Notes: generated by a model not told the origin, from the sequence alone. Numbered from the stretch's first letter, positions 1 to 5,369 are shown. The stretch is 11,874 bases of DNA from Elusimicrobiota bacterium (GCA_021161625.1 JAGHAG010000081.1:1-11874); one strand, 5' to 3'. Translations and numbers: made by a program.

Positions 1-47
1 CCCTTGGTCTGCTCTAGTGATAAGGATTAAGTAGTAAGGATTAAGTG
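1..47 (+). repeat. Left arm of perfect inverted repeat flanking the glycosyltransferase gene
   Basis: Bases 1-47 are the exact reverse complement of 1064-1110 (47 of 47). The arm starts inside a hairpin: its first 12 bases are the second part of the 17-base hairpin that is complete at 1099-1115. The repeat therefore almost certainly continues to the left of the window. After the hairpin remnant it consists of 7-base words, with TAAGGAT at 21-27 and again at 35-41. Together the two arms bracket one gene (224-934). No transposase and no target-site duplication can be seen. Confidence 0.95.
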
Positions 48-122
48 CCGAATGAAAAATAAAAAATTAAAAATGAAAAATGAGAAATTTGAAATTTAAA
101 ATTTACAATTTGCAATTTAAAA

Positions 123-137
123 TATCGCGAAGCGATA
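123..137 (+). repeat. 15-base mini-hairpin, copy 1
   Basis: TATCGCGAAGCGATA has 6-base arms around a GAA triloop. The identical 15-mer is found on the minus strand at 4209-4195, directly upstream of a ribosome binding site. Both copies follow AT-rich words of the GAAATTT and TTACAAT type. The fold is too short to act as an intrinsic terminator and no T-run follows it. Confidence 0.8.
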
Positions 138-160
138 ACTTAATCCTTAATCCTGACAAA

Positions 161-199
161 CCCTCATTACTCGTTACTCATTACTCATTCCTATTGTTG
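161..199 (+). repeat. Inner imperfect inverted repeat, left arm
   Basis: Bases 161-199 match the reverse complement of 1006-1044 at 34 of 39 positions, without gaps. All five differences are transitions (A/G or T/C). The arm is made of TTACTCA and TTACTCG words and ends in TTGTTG. It lies inside the outer 47-bp repeat in the same nested order on both sides of the gene, so the two flanks look like copies of one composite element in opposite orientation. Confidence 0.85.
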
Positions 200-223
200 C
201 TATTTGCTATTCGCTAAACACCA

Positions 224-934
224 TTACAATTTTCTTCTAGAAATTTTTATAACTTCTAAAAAGGTTTTTACTGTATCTTTGAAAATGTTTACTTTTGAGG
301 ATGGGTTGTTTTTCCAGAGTACACCAACTTCCTTTATCTTCAAATTTTTCATCCTTGCAATTGCAAGCATTTCTATGTCAAAGGCAAACCCCTCTGTCTC
401 CATAAATGGAAGAATTTCATCAACCGCCTTTCTTGTAAAGAGTTTAAAACCACACTGGGTGTCTTTTATTTCTGGAAGTAGCAAAGCCCTTACAATCTGC
501 CTGCAGATATATCCAATAAATTTGCGGTAAAAGGGCTGGGATGGAGAGAGTTGGCTTGATGGAAGTGCACGGGATGCAATCACAACATCATAACCCTGTT
601 TTACAAAGGGAAGAAGTTTGTTAAATTCCTCTATTGGGGTTGAAAGGTCCGCATCTGTAAAGAGAACAAACTTTCCTGTTGAAGCAAGCATACCCTTTTT
701 CACAGCAAAACCCTTGCCTCTATTTGGCATGTATGAAATAATTTTTAAAGAATTTTTTGTTTCTGTGTTCTGGACAACCCAGAAGGTTTTGTCCTGCGAA
801 CCATCATCCACAACAATGATTTCCCCTGAAATATTGTTTCTGTTTAAAAAGTCATCAATTGTTTTTATGGTGGAAGAGATTTTATCCTCTTCATTATAAC
901 ACGGAATAACAACTGAAATTTCCACCATTCTCAT
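224..934 (-). CDS. Family 2 glycosyltransferase (polyprenyl/dolichyl-phosphate hexosyltransferase type)
   Basis: The 236-residue product is a GT-A fold glycosyltransferase that probably moves a hexose from a nucleotide sugar to a polyprenyl phosphate or a similar acceptor at the inner membrane face. Visible motifs are SVVIPCYNEE (7-16), the nucleotide-binding VVDDGS (41-46), the metal-binding DADLSTP (94-100), DTQCGFKLF (158-166) and FAFDIEML (183-190). This combination is typical of dolichyl-phosphate beta-glucosyltransferase relatives. There is no C-terminal membrane helix pair, so it is the short soluble form. The ATG at 934 or the ATG at 928 could start it; neither has a recognisable ribosome binding site, unlike most genes here. 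The gene stands alone between long inverted repeats (1-47 and 1064-1110), which suggests an independently moving or invertible unit. The fold assignment is firm; the donor and acceptor are unknown. Confidence 0.9.
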   Translation of the reverse strand: MRMVEISVVIPCYNEEDKISSTIKTIDDFLNRNNISGEIIVVDDGSQDKTFWVVQNTETKNSLKIISYMPNRGKGFAVKKGMLASTGKFVLFTDADLSTPIEEFNKLLPFVKQGYDVVIASRALPSSQLSPSQPFYRKFIGYICRQIVRALLLPEIKDTQCGFKLFTRKAVDEILPFMETEGFAFDIEMLAIARMKNLKIKEVGVLWKNNPSSKVNIFKDTVKTFLEVIKISRRKL

Positions 935-936
935 AT

Positions 937-1097
937 AGTAAGTAGTAAGTGGTGAACAGTAAGTAGTAAAAAGTTTATTTTCTTTTTCACCTTCTCGCCT
1001 TTCCTCAACAACAGGGACGAGTAACGAGTAATGAGTAATGAGGGCTCATCACATCTTTTCCATCACTTAATCCTTACTACTTAATCCTTATCACTAG
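937..1097. repeat. Heptad-periodic spacer tract upstream of the glycosyltransferase gene
   Basis: This spacer is built from 7-base words in one phase. AGTAAGT occurs at 937-943, 944-950 and 958-964, with GGTGAAC at 951-957. GTAATGA occurs at 1028-1034 and 1035-1041, after GTAACGA at 1021-1027. ATCCTTA occurs at 1070-1076 and 1084-1090. The words between 972 and 1006 are the least regular. The tract reaches the start codon of the gene at 934, so any promoter for that gene must lie in or beyond it. I see no convincing -35/-10 pair. Confidence 0.8.
1006..1044 (-). repeat. Inner imperfect inverted repeat, right arm
   Basis: This is the partner of 161-199 on the opposite strand: 39 bases, no gaps and five transition differences. 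It is composed of TTACTCA and TTACTCG words followed by TTGTTG when read on the minus strand. Confidence 0.85.
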
Positions 1098-1110
1098 AGC
1101 AGACCAAGGG
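1064..1110 (-). repeat. Right arm of perfect inverted repeat flanking the glycosyltransferase gene
   Basis: Exact reverse complement of 1-47. Matching stops inward at 1063 (T against C at position 48). Outward it presumably continues through the hairpin at 1099-1115, whose other copy is cut by the window edge. Confidence 0.95.
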
Positions 1111-1115
1111 TCTGC
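1099..1115. repeat. Hairpin repeat (GCAGACC stem, 3-base loop)
   Basis: GCAGACC pairs with GGTCTGC around a 3-base loop. The element is followed by AGCTACAAT. A related hairpin followed by AGTTACAAT lies at 7081-7096, and a truncated copy opens the window at 1-12. The stems differ at paired positions (ACC/GGT against AGC/GCT), so pairing is kept while the sequence changes. No T-run follows on either strand, so it is not a standard terminator. Confidence 0.75.
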
Positions 1116-1120
1116 AGCTA

Positions 1121-1176
1121 CAATCCTTGTCTCCATATCACTTTATTACCTTGTCACTTTGTCACTTTATTATTTT
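1121..1176 (-). repeat. Octad-periodic spacer tract next to tRNA-Arg
   Basis: Read on the minus strand from 1176, seven consecutive 8-base words can be cut. AAAGTGAC occurs twice (1168-1161 and 1160-1153), then AAGGTAAT (1152-1145) and AAAGTGAT (1144-1137), followed by looser ATGGAGAC and AAGGATTG. The period here is eight, not the seven of the adjoining tract. The tract lies just 3' of the tRNA gene. Confidence 0.75.
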
Positions 1177-1179
1177 TTT

Positions 1180-1253
1180 CGCCCCCAAGAGGATTTGAAC
1201 CTCTAACACCCGGTTCCGAAGACCGGTGCTCTATCCAGTTGAGCTATGGGGGC
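1180..1253 (-). tRNA. tRNA-Arg, anticodon UCG
   Basis: A full cloverleaf can be drawn. It has a 7-bp acceptor stem (GCCCCCA/TGGGGGC), a 4-bp D stem (GCTC/GAGC) with a GG-containing loop, and a 5-bp anticodon stem (CCGGT/ACCGG) with loop CTTCGGA. The variable region has 5 bases and the T stem is AGAGG/CCTCT with loop TTCAAAT. The anticodon TCG lies at 1219-1217, so it reads CGA and possibly other CGN codons. C35, an A at position 20 of the D loop and discriminator G (1180) agree with arginine identity. CCA is not encoded. The gene begins 15 bases after the stop codon of the phospholipase-D-like gene and has no visible promoter of its own, so it may be processed from a shared transcript. Confidence 0.95.
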
Positions 1254-1268
1254 ACTATTATTATAGTT

Positions 1269-2309
1269 TTATTGCTTTATTCTTTCAAAATAATCACAAA
1301 ATTCAGAAGCAAGTTTTTTATCCTCTATCAAAACATTTGCCTCACGATACAGGGAAAAACCACCATAGCCCCAGTTTGAAGAGCCAAGAACAACCGCATC
1401 GTCAACAATTAAAAGTTTTGCGTGCGTTATTGTTTTTGGGTCATCAAAATACAGGTTTTTAAATGACATTTCTTCAAGATATTTTTTTACTTCCTGCGTC
1501 TGTTTATTCAAACTTTCATTATAATCACTGATTTCAAAAACAATCTCCACATCAACGCCTCTTTCTTTTGCTTTTTTAAGATGGTCAAGGGTTATTGTTA
1601 CAGGATTTTCTTTTTCATCTGGATAAATCCTTATCCCGTAAATAATGATTTTTATTTTGTCTTTTGCAGAATCAAAAAGTCTTACAAAAGCATCTTTCAG
1701 TTTGCCAGGTGGAATTACCTCAACAAATCCTGAACGAACACCTGAAGGGGCAGGCATCTGATTCCACAAAGAAAAAAAATATTCTCTGAACCACTCAGCA
1801 ATTCTTTCGTCTTTTATCAGAACATCTACCTCATTGTTTCTATCAATTGACATGCAGGAAAGATTTGTTGAACCAACAAGAACAACTTTCCCATCCACAA
1901 CAAAAAATTTTGCATGATTGAAGGTAGCAGTGCTGTCTAATTTCGCATAAACTCCCAGTGCATTTAAAATATTTGAGGACCTGTCGTTCCACTGAACAGA
2001 ATCTTCAAGAATTGCCCTGACATCAACACCCCTGCTTGTAAGTTCATCTAAAACAGAGATGATTTTCCCTGTGGTGTCGTCTATATGGAAATAGAGTTGT
2101 GAAAAAAGAACCTCTTTCTGTGCATTTTTTAAAATTTCTAAAAGTGTTGGAAGGTATTTTCTGTTTGAAGCATTTTCAACAAGAGGTGCCGTGCTTTTTC
2201 CTCCTATGAAAACAGCGCAGGAATTAAAAAAAATTGCCAGAAAAATTAAAAGTGTTTTTTCAGATACTTTTTTACTTATGTTTTTTGAGTTTTTTTCGGA
2301 TTTGAGCAA
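1269..2309 (-). CDS. Phospholipase D superfamily protein with an N-terminal export signal
   Basis: The 346-residue protein has two HKD motifs: HAKFFVVD (H132, K134, D139), followed by GSTN, and HAKLLIVD (H296, K298, D303), followed by GSSN. Two motifs in one chain form one active site for phosphodiester cleavage or transfer, acting on a phospholipid or a nucleic acid. Residues 9-18 are basic and 19-28 hydrophobic, and Cys31 follows FNS. That suggests a lipoprotein-type signal, although FNSC is a poor lipobox; a plain signal peptide or an uncleaved anchor is possible. The only usable start is TTG at 2309, without a good ribosome binding site. It overlaps the preceding DUF3006-like gene by 38 bases, so translation may depend on coupling. 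Nuclease against lipase activity cannot be decided from sequence. Confidence 0.85.
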   Translation of the reverse strand: MLKSEKNSKNISKKVSEKTLLIFLAIFFNSCAVFIGGKSTAPLVENASNRKYLPTLLEILKNAQKEVLFSQLYFHIDDTTGKIISVLDELTSRGVDVRAILEDSVQWNDRSSNILNALGVYAKLDSTATFNHAKFFVVDGKVVLVGSTNLSCMSIDRNNEVDVLIKDERIAEWFREYFFSLWNQMPAPSGVRSGFVEVIPPGKLKDAFVRLFDSAKDKIKIIIYGIRIYPDEKENPVTITLDHLKKAKERGVDVEIVFEISDYNESLNKQTQEVKKYLEEMSFKNLYFDDPKTITHAKLLIVDDAVVLGSSNWGYGGFSLYREANVLIEDKKLASEFCDYFERIKQ

Positions 2310-2481
2310 TTCTTTTTTTTACCCTCTTTTTTTCCTCATCATCTCTTCTCAATTCTATTTCAAGAAAATCCCCTTCTTTCAATCTGAACGGAAAATTTTT
2401 CACAGGGACTTCCATCCTGCCACCCTTTTTAAAAATTATTATTGCTATACCCTCCTCAATTCTGTCAACAAAACCTTTCAT
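2272..2481 (-). CDS. DUF3006-like small protein
   Basis: A 69-residue protein beginning MKGFVDRIEEG. The N-terminal half, with VDRIEEGIAIIIF, then VPVKNFP and then KEGDFLEIEL, fits the DUF3006 pattern, a small beta-rich domain of unknown role. The C-terminal 25 residues are highly charged (RRDDEEKKRVKKR and onward) and probably helical. I chose the ATG at 2481 because AGGAGG words end a few bases upstream; a longer reading from 2523 would put that site inside the gene. It overlaps the phospholipase-D-like gene by 38 bases and follows the polynucleotide kinase gene after 66 bases. Members of this family are often found beside secreted or DNA-uptake-related hydrolases. That matches an exported neighbour here, but it is only context. 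Confidence 0.75.
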   Translation of the reverse strand: MKGFVDRIEEGIAIIIFKKGGRMEVPVKNFPFRLKEGDFLEIELRRDDEEKKRVKKRIAQIRKKLKKHK

Positions 2482-2485
2482 TTCC

Positions 2486-2548
2486 TCCTCCTTCTGCCTT
2501 TCCACTTTCCCACCAATATACATTTGTCATTTGTCATTTTTAATTTTT
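2486..2548 (-). repeat. Heptad tract filling the spacer from stop codon to ribosome binding site
   Basis: Nine 7-base words run from the stop codon of the polynucleotide kinase gene (2550-2548) to the ribosome binding site of the DUF3006-like gene. On the minus strand, ACAAATG occurs twice (2534-2528 and 2527-2521) after AAAAATG (2541-2535). AGTGGAA (2506-2500) and AGGCAGA (2499-2493) then lead into the purine word AGGAGGA (2492-2486), which is itself the ribosome binding site. The site thus looks like the last word of the tract. Confidence 0.75.
2515..2543 (-). promoter_or_regulatory. Possible weak promoter for the DUF3006/PLD/tRNA group
   Basis: On the minus strand TTAAAA (2543-2538) and TATATT (2520-2515) are 17 bases apart. 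The -10 matches 5 of 6 consensus bases and the -35 matches 4 of 6. It sits inside an AT-rich word tract where such matches arise easily, so the call is tentative. Confidence 0.25.
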
Positions 2549-3780
2549 TAAAAATATCCTGGTTCAATAAATCCTGCTTCTTTCATTTCAAGGGAAAACT
2601 TTATTGAACCGAATTGAACAATTTTTACTTTTTCAATCTTATTTATAGGAGTATGTAAAATTATTTTTTCTTTTTCCCAGTCAATTTTCTCAATAATTCC
2701 AAGACCGAGGCAGTTCTTTTCATTATCCAGCAAACCAACAACAAGATTTTTTTCTTTTCCTGTGAGAATGTTTCTCACATTGAAAACCTTAAATTCTTCT
2801 TTGAGAAGTTTCTGCTCTTCAAAAGTTAAGGGTTTTTCTGTAACCGCAAGCATGCCTTCCCACCCTGAAAGCCGCTCTGCCCACAAAACAGAAACTGATT
2901 TTGGATAAATCCTCTGCCCTGTTAAAAAGAAAACCCTGTCAGTTGCAATATCTTTAAAATTGAGTTCTATCTTTTTCAAATTCTGATAATACTGGGATGC
3001 GATTTTTTCCCTCAAGAGTTTTCTGTCCGCATCAGAAGTTGAGGTAGCCTTTTTTGAGACATGAACCCTTTCTATTTTTTGGGGATTTTCTCTTTTTACA
3101 AGGTGTTCAAGTTCACTTTCTCTCTGGAGAAGAATTATTTTGTCAGGTTTTAAAATATCTATTTCCGAAGTTCTCAAAAGTCTTCCACCATCTCCCTGAA
3201 CCCAGCCAGGGGTGTCAATTATTACAACATCAGACATCTCTTTTGCCATCTCTGTAAGTTCCTTAACCCCAACAACCGCAGGGACAAGGTGAAGACCAGG
3301 AGAGTGGCTTCCAAGGAAAAAAAGTGAGGTGGGTTTAAGTTCTGAAACAAAAACAACAGGTTTTTCAAAAACAGCCAATCCAATTGTTCCCGGAGGTCCT
3401 ATGTCCGACTGTCCGACATCGCAGTCAATCATTGAAACCTTAAAACCCCTGCTTATAAAAGAATTTGCAAGATAAGTTGAAAAAAATGTTTTTCCTGTAT
3501 CCACCTCTCCCAGCACAAGAATTATTTTTGGAAGGTCAGAAGAGAATTTTTCAACGATTTGCTTCCATTTTTCAGGGATGGTTGAATGAGGAATCTTTTT
3601 CACCTCTCCCTGAATTTCTATTTGAGATTCTTCCATTACCTCAACAGGAATGCTTTTTCCTTTGTGAACTGTAAAATCTCCCTCACGAAACTCAGCCCCT
3701 ATGATGGAACAAAGTCCTTTTTTTATTTTAATTTGAGCAGGACCTGAAACAATCAGAATTTCACCTTTTTCGTATTTCAT
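2548..3780 (-). CDS. Clp1/Grc3-type polynucleotide 5'-hydroxyl kinase
   Basis: The 410-residue protein resembles the Clp1/Grc3/NOL9 family, which phosphorylates the 5'-OH end of RNA or DNA using ATP or GTP. The P-loop GEVDTGKT is at 91-98. The family hallmark DCDVGQSDIGPPG is at 119-131, and the Walker-B-like IDTPGWV at 188-194 is followed by GGRLLRTSEIDILKPDKIILLQ-type sequence. The N-terminal 80 residues are a beta-rich region (PAQIKIKKG, then VHKGKSIPVEV). The last 130 residues, ending GFIEPGYF, form the C-terminal domain seen in prokaryotic members. The ATG at 3780 overlaps the upstream stop as ATGA, and its GAGGAGG site lies within the last codons of the preceding gene. Such kinases are well known in eukaryotes and archaea and less common in bacteria. 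The native substrate is unknown; tRNA or rRNA fragments are plausible. Confidence 0.88.
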   Translation of the reverse strand: MKYEKGEILIVSGPAQIKIKKGLCSIIGAEFREGDFTVHKGKSIPVEVMEESQIEIQGEVKKIPHSTIPEKWKQIVEKFSSDLPKIILVLGEVDTGKTFFSTYLANSFISRGFKVSMIDCDVGQSDIGPPGTIGLAVFEKPVVFVSELKPTSLFFLGSHSPGLHLVPAVVGVKELTEMAKEMSDVVIIDTPGWVQGDGGRLLRTSEIDILKPDKIILLQRESELEHLVKRENPQKIERVHVSKKATSTSDADRKLLREKIASQYYQNLKKIELNFKDIATDRVFFLTGQRIYPKSVSVLWAERLSGWEGMLAVTEKPLTFEEQKLLKEEFKVFNVRNILTGKEKNLVVGLLDNEKNCLGLGIIEKIDWEKEKIILHTPINKIEKVKIVQFGSIKFSLEMKEAGFIEPGYF

Positions 3781-4184
3781 TTTTCCTCCTCAAAAACAAG
3801 GGTTGGCCATGTCGCACGAAGTGTATCTGATTTAATTTCAACCGTTTCTTTAACCTCTTCTTTATCCAGTGTAATCTCTTTTTCCTTATGCACCTTTACA
3901 GCATCTTTCAGAAAAATTTTACCGTTTTTTTGTCCCTCAAATTTTCCAATCACATAGCCATCTGAAAGTTTAAAAAAAACTTTTGCACCTTTCTGAAAAG
4001 TTCCACCCTTTTTTAAATAATTTGAAATGCACATTGACATTATCCCTGGATAAAGAGGAATTCTGTTATAGAGTGCAACTATTTCATCAAGAATTTCTTT
4101 TGAAATTGAAACATCTTCAAAACTTTCACAAAGAGCGTGAATCTTCTTTATCAAGTCCGGGAATTCTGATTCTTTGAAACTCAT
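3777..4184 (-). CDS. Conserved-looking small protein with an Sm/Lsm-like pattern, partner of the polynucleotide kinase
   Basis: I do not recognise a named family for this 135-residue protein. Residues 1-60 are probably helical. Residues 68-97 read KVFFKLSDGYVIGKFEG, then KIFLKDAVKV. The spacing LxDGxxxxG, a loop, then LxDA matches the Sm1 motif of Sm/Lsm RNA-binding barrels. The second Sm motif (usually IRG) is not clear, with only LRAT at 122-125, so a different small beta-barrel is possible. The start at 4184 has GGGAGGT four bases upstream (4194-4188). The stop overlaps the start of the polynucleotide kinase gene by four bases, so the two proteins are made together and may act together on RNA. 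The coding call is firm; the fold is an inference. Confidence 0.7.
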   Translation of the reverse strand: MSFKESEFPDLIKKIHALCESFEDVSISKEILDEIVALYNRIPLYPGIMSMCISNYLKKGGTFQKGAKVFFKLSDGYVIGKFEGQKNGKIFLKDAVKVHKEKEITLDKEEVKETVEIKSDTLRATWPTLVFEEEK

Positions 4185-4187
4185 TTT

Positions 4188-4236
4188 ACCTCCCTATCGC
4201 TTCGCGATATTGTAAATTTCAAATTTTTCATTTCAT
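4188..4236 (-). repeat. Heptad tract with mini-hairpin copy 2, ending in a ribosome binding site
   Basis: On the minus strand the words ATGAAAT (4236-4230), GAAAAAT (4229-4223), TTGAAAT (4222-4216) and TTACAAT (4215-4209) come first. They lead into ATCGCGA, AGCGATA and the ribosome binding site GGGAGGT (4194-4188). The 15-base hairpin TATCGCGAAGCGATA (4209-4195) abuts that site, so it could fold in the mRNA next to the initiation region. TACAAT (4214-4209) could be a -10 element, but no good -35 lies 17 bases upstream. Confidence 0.75.
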
Positions 4237-4256
4237 CCGTAAATCCCCCCTCTCAA

Positions 4257-4279
4257 TCTCCCCCCTTTAAGGGGGGAGA
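4257..4279. repeat. G/C-run palindrome (9-bp stem, 5-base loop)
   Basis: TCTCCCCCC (4257-4265) pairs with GGGGGGAGA (4271-4279) around TTTAA. More C and G runs flank it (4245-4250 and 4287-4291). It lies between the end of the adenosine deaminase gene and the next gene on the minus strand. It has no T-run on either side, so it could stall polymerase or shield RNA ends but is not a canonical intrinsic terminator. The composition is unlike the AT-rich surroundings, which fits an inserted dispersed repeat. Confidence 0.7.
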
Positions 4280-4284
4280 AACAG

Positions 4285-4324
4285 TAGGGGGTTGTCGCCT
4301 TTTTCACTTTTCAACTTTTCTACT
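4285..4324 (-). repeat. Octad-periodic tract after the adenosine deaminase gene
   Basis: On the minus strand, AGTAGAAA (4324-4317) and AGTTGAAA (4316-4309) are followed by AGTGAAAA (4308-4301), AGGCGACA (4300-4293) and a C-rich word. The first three share at least five of eight bases with the next. This is the second place with period eight. Confidence 0.6.
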
Positions 4325-4331
4325 AATTTAT

Positions 4332-5369
4332 TTATTCTTTACTTAAAATTTTGCGGGTTTCTTCCTGAATCTTTTCTTTTATTTTGTTTTTTGTTTTCTC
4401 ATCACAAAAAGCACCTTCAATTGCATTTATGTTCATATCAAGAATGTCTTCCAGTCCAAAGCCGCACTTCTCCTGAGCAATTTTCCACTCGTGGGTGAGG
4501 TCAATATCAGAAACCCCCCTGTCATCTGTATTGAGAGTAACTCTTATACCATTATCATAGAAAAATTTTACAGGATGTTCTTTATAACTTTTCACAACCT
4601 CTGTTTGAACATTGCTCGTTATGCATATTTCAAGGGGGATTTTCATATTTCTGACCCTTTCAAAAAAGACACTGTTTTCAATAATTCTTATACCGTGCCC
4701 TATCCTTTTTGCAAAAAGTAAATCAATTGCATCCTTTACTGATTGCCACCCCCATGCCTCTCCTGCATGAACGGTTGCAGGAATCCGGATTTCTTTTGCT
4801 TTCTGGAAAAATGGGGCAAAAGGTTTTGCCGAATACTTGCTTTCATCACCTGCAAGGTCAATTCCAACAACTCCATCGCAGATGTATTTTTCTGCAAGAC
4901 GAAATGTCTCCTGCCACTCTTCTTCTTTTGTCCCCCTGTAAAGACAGAGAATAATTCCACCTTCAATTCCAAAATCTCTTTTTGCCTTTTTAAAACCGTT
5001 TAAAACTGCCTTTACAATGTCTTCCTGCGAATACTTTTCACTTGCCTGAAGGCAGGGAGCAAATCTCATTTCAATGTATTTTATGTTCTCCTTAAAGGCG
5101 TCTTCTGCAAGTTCCCATGTTATTCTTTCCATAACATCAGGATTTTTCAAATATGGATAAAAAAATTCAAACTTATTCAAAAAATCCGTAAGAGACCTGC
5201 AGGATGAATCAACACAAACAAGTTTTTTAAATTCCTTTATGTCATGGGTGGGAAGTTCAACCTGATTTTTCATGATGTCATAAAGTGTCTCCACCCTTAC
5301 AGAACCATCTATGTGGCAGTGAAGGTCCACCTTTGGAAACTTTCTCAAACTTTCATCCAGAATTTTCAT
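4332..5369 (-). CDS. add: Adenosine deaminase
   Basis: The 345-residue protein is a full-length member of the adenosine/adenine deaminase family, zinc enzymes that hydrolyse the 6-amino group of adenosine to give inosine and ammonia. The catalytic set is intact: DLHCHIDGS (H17, H19), VHAGE (H201, E204), GHG (H225) and NTDD (D282, D283), with SNVQT at 252-256. The start at 5369 overlaps the stop of the P-loop protein gene as ATGA, so it is the third gene of the operon beginning at 6974. In this setting it would feed inosine and hypoxanthine salvage. Methylthioadenosine or another 6-aminopurine nucleoside could be the preferred substrate, since a methylthioadenosine phosphorylase is encoded nearby. 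The family is certain; the exact substrate is likely but not proven. Confidence 0.93.
   Translation of the reverse strand: MKILDESLRKFPKVDLHCHIDGSVRVETLYDIMKNQVELPTHDIKEFKKLVCVDSSCRSLTDFLNKFEFFYPYLKNPDVMERITWELAEDAFKENIKYIEMRFAPCLQASEKYSQEDIVKAVLNGFKKAKRDFGIEGGIILCLYRGTKEEEWQETFRLAEKYICDGVVGIDLAGDESKYSAKPFAPFFQKAKEIRIPATVHAGEAWGWQSVKDAIDLLFAKRIGHGIRIIENSVFFERVRNMKIPLEICITSNVQTEVVKSYKEHPVKFFYDNGIRVTLNTDDRGVSDIDLTHEWKIAQEKCGFGLEDILDMNINAIEGAFCDEKTKNKIKEKIQEETRKILSKE

Larger units (their letters stand above)
14..223. repeat. Heptad-periodic spacer tract, left of the glycosyltransferase gene
   Basis: This spacer divides into 30 consecutive 7-base words in a single phase, ending at the glycosyltransferase stop codon (226-224). 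Neighbouring words resemble each other and then drift. AAAATGA occurs at 70-76 and 77-83, GAAATTT at 84-90 and 91-97, TTAATCC at 140-146 and 147-153, TACTCAT at 175-181 and 182-188, and the -GCTA words run from 196 to 216. By hand count, 129 of 203 positions match the base seven places on (about 64%). AT-richness alone would raise this above 25%, but not to exact repeated words. The tract also holds the 15-base near-palindrome at 123-137. No gene or promoter is evident. Confidence 0.85.

Noticed and set aside
14..223. CRISPR array
   Set aside because: The units are only 7 bases, contiguous and non-identical. There are no constant repeats separated by spacers and no cas genes.
204..530. Open frame of 108 codons on the plus strand
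   Set aside because: Antisense to the glycosyltransferase gene and starting inside the word tract; no motif supports it.
1..1110. Insertion sequence
   Set aside because: The inverted repeats enclose a glycosyltransferase gene only. There is no transposase and no target duplication visible, so I describe a repeat-flanked gene and not an IS.
2482..2523. 14-residue N-terminal extension of the DUF3006-like protein
   Set aside because: It would place the AGGAGG site inside the gene, and the extension is encoded by the heptad tract.
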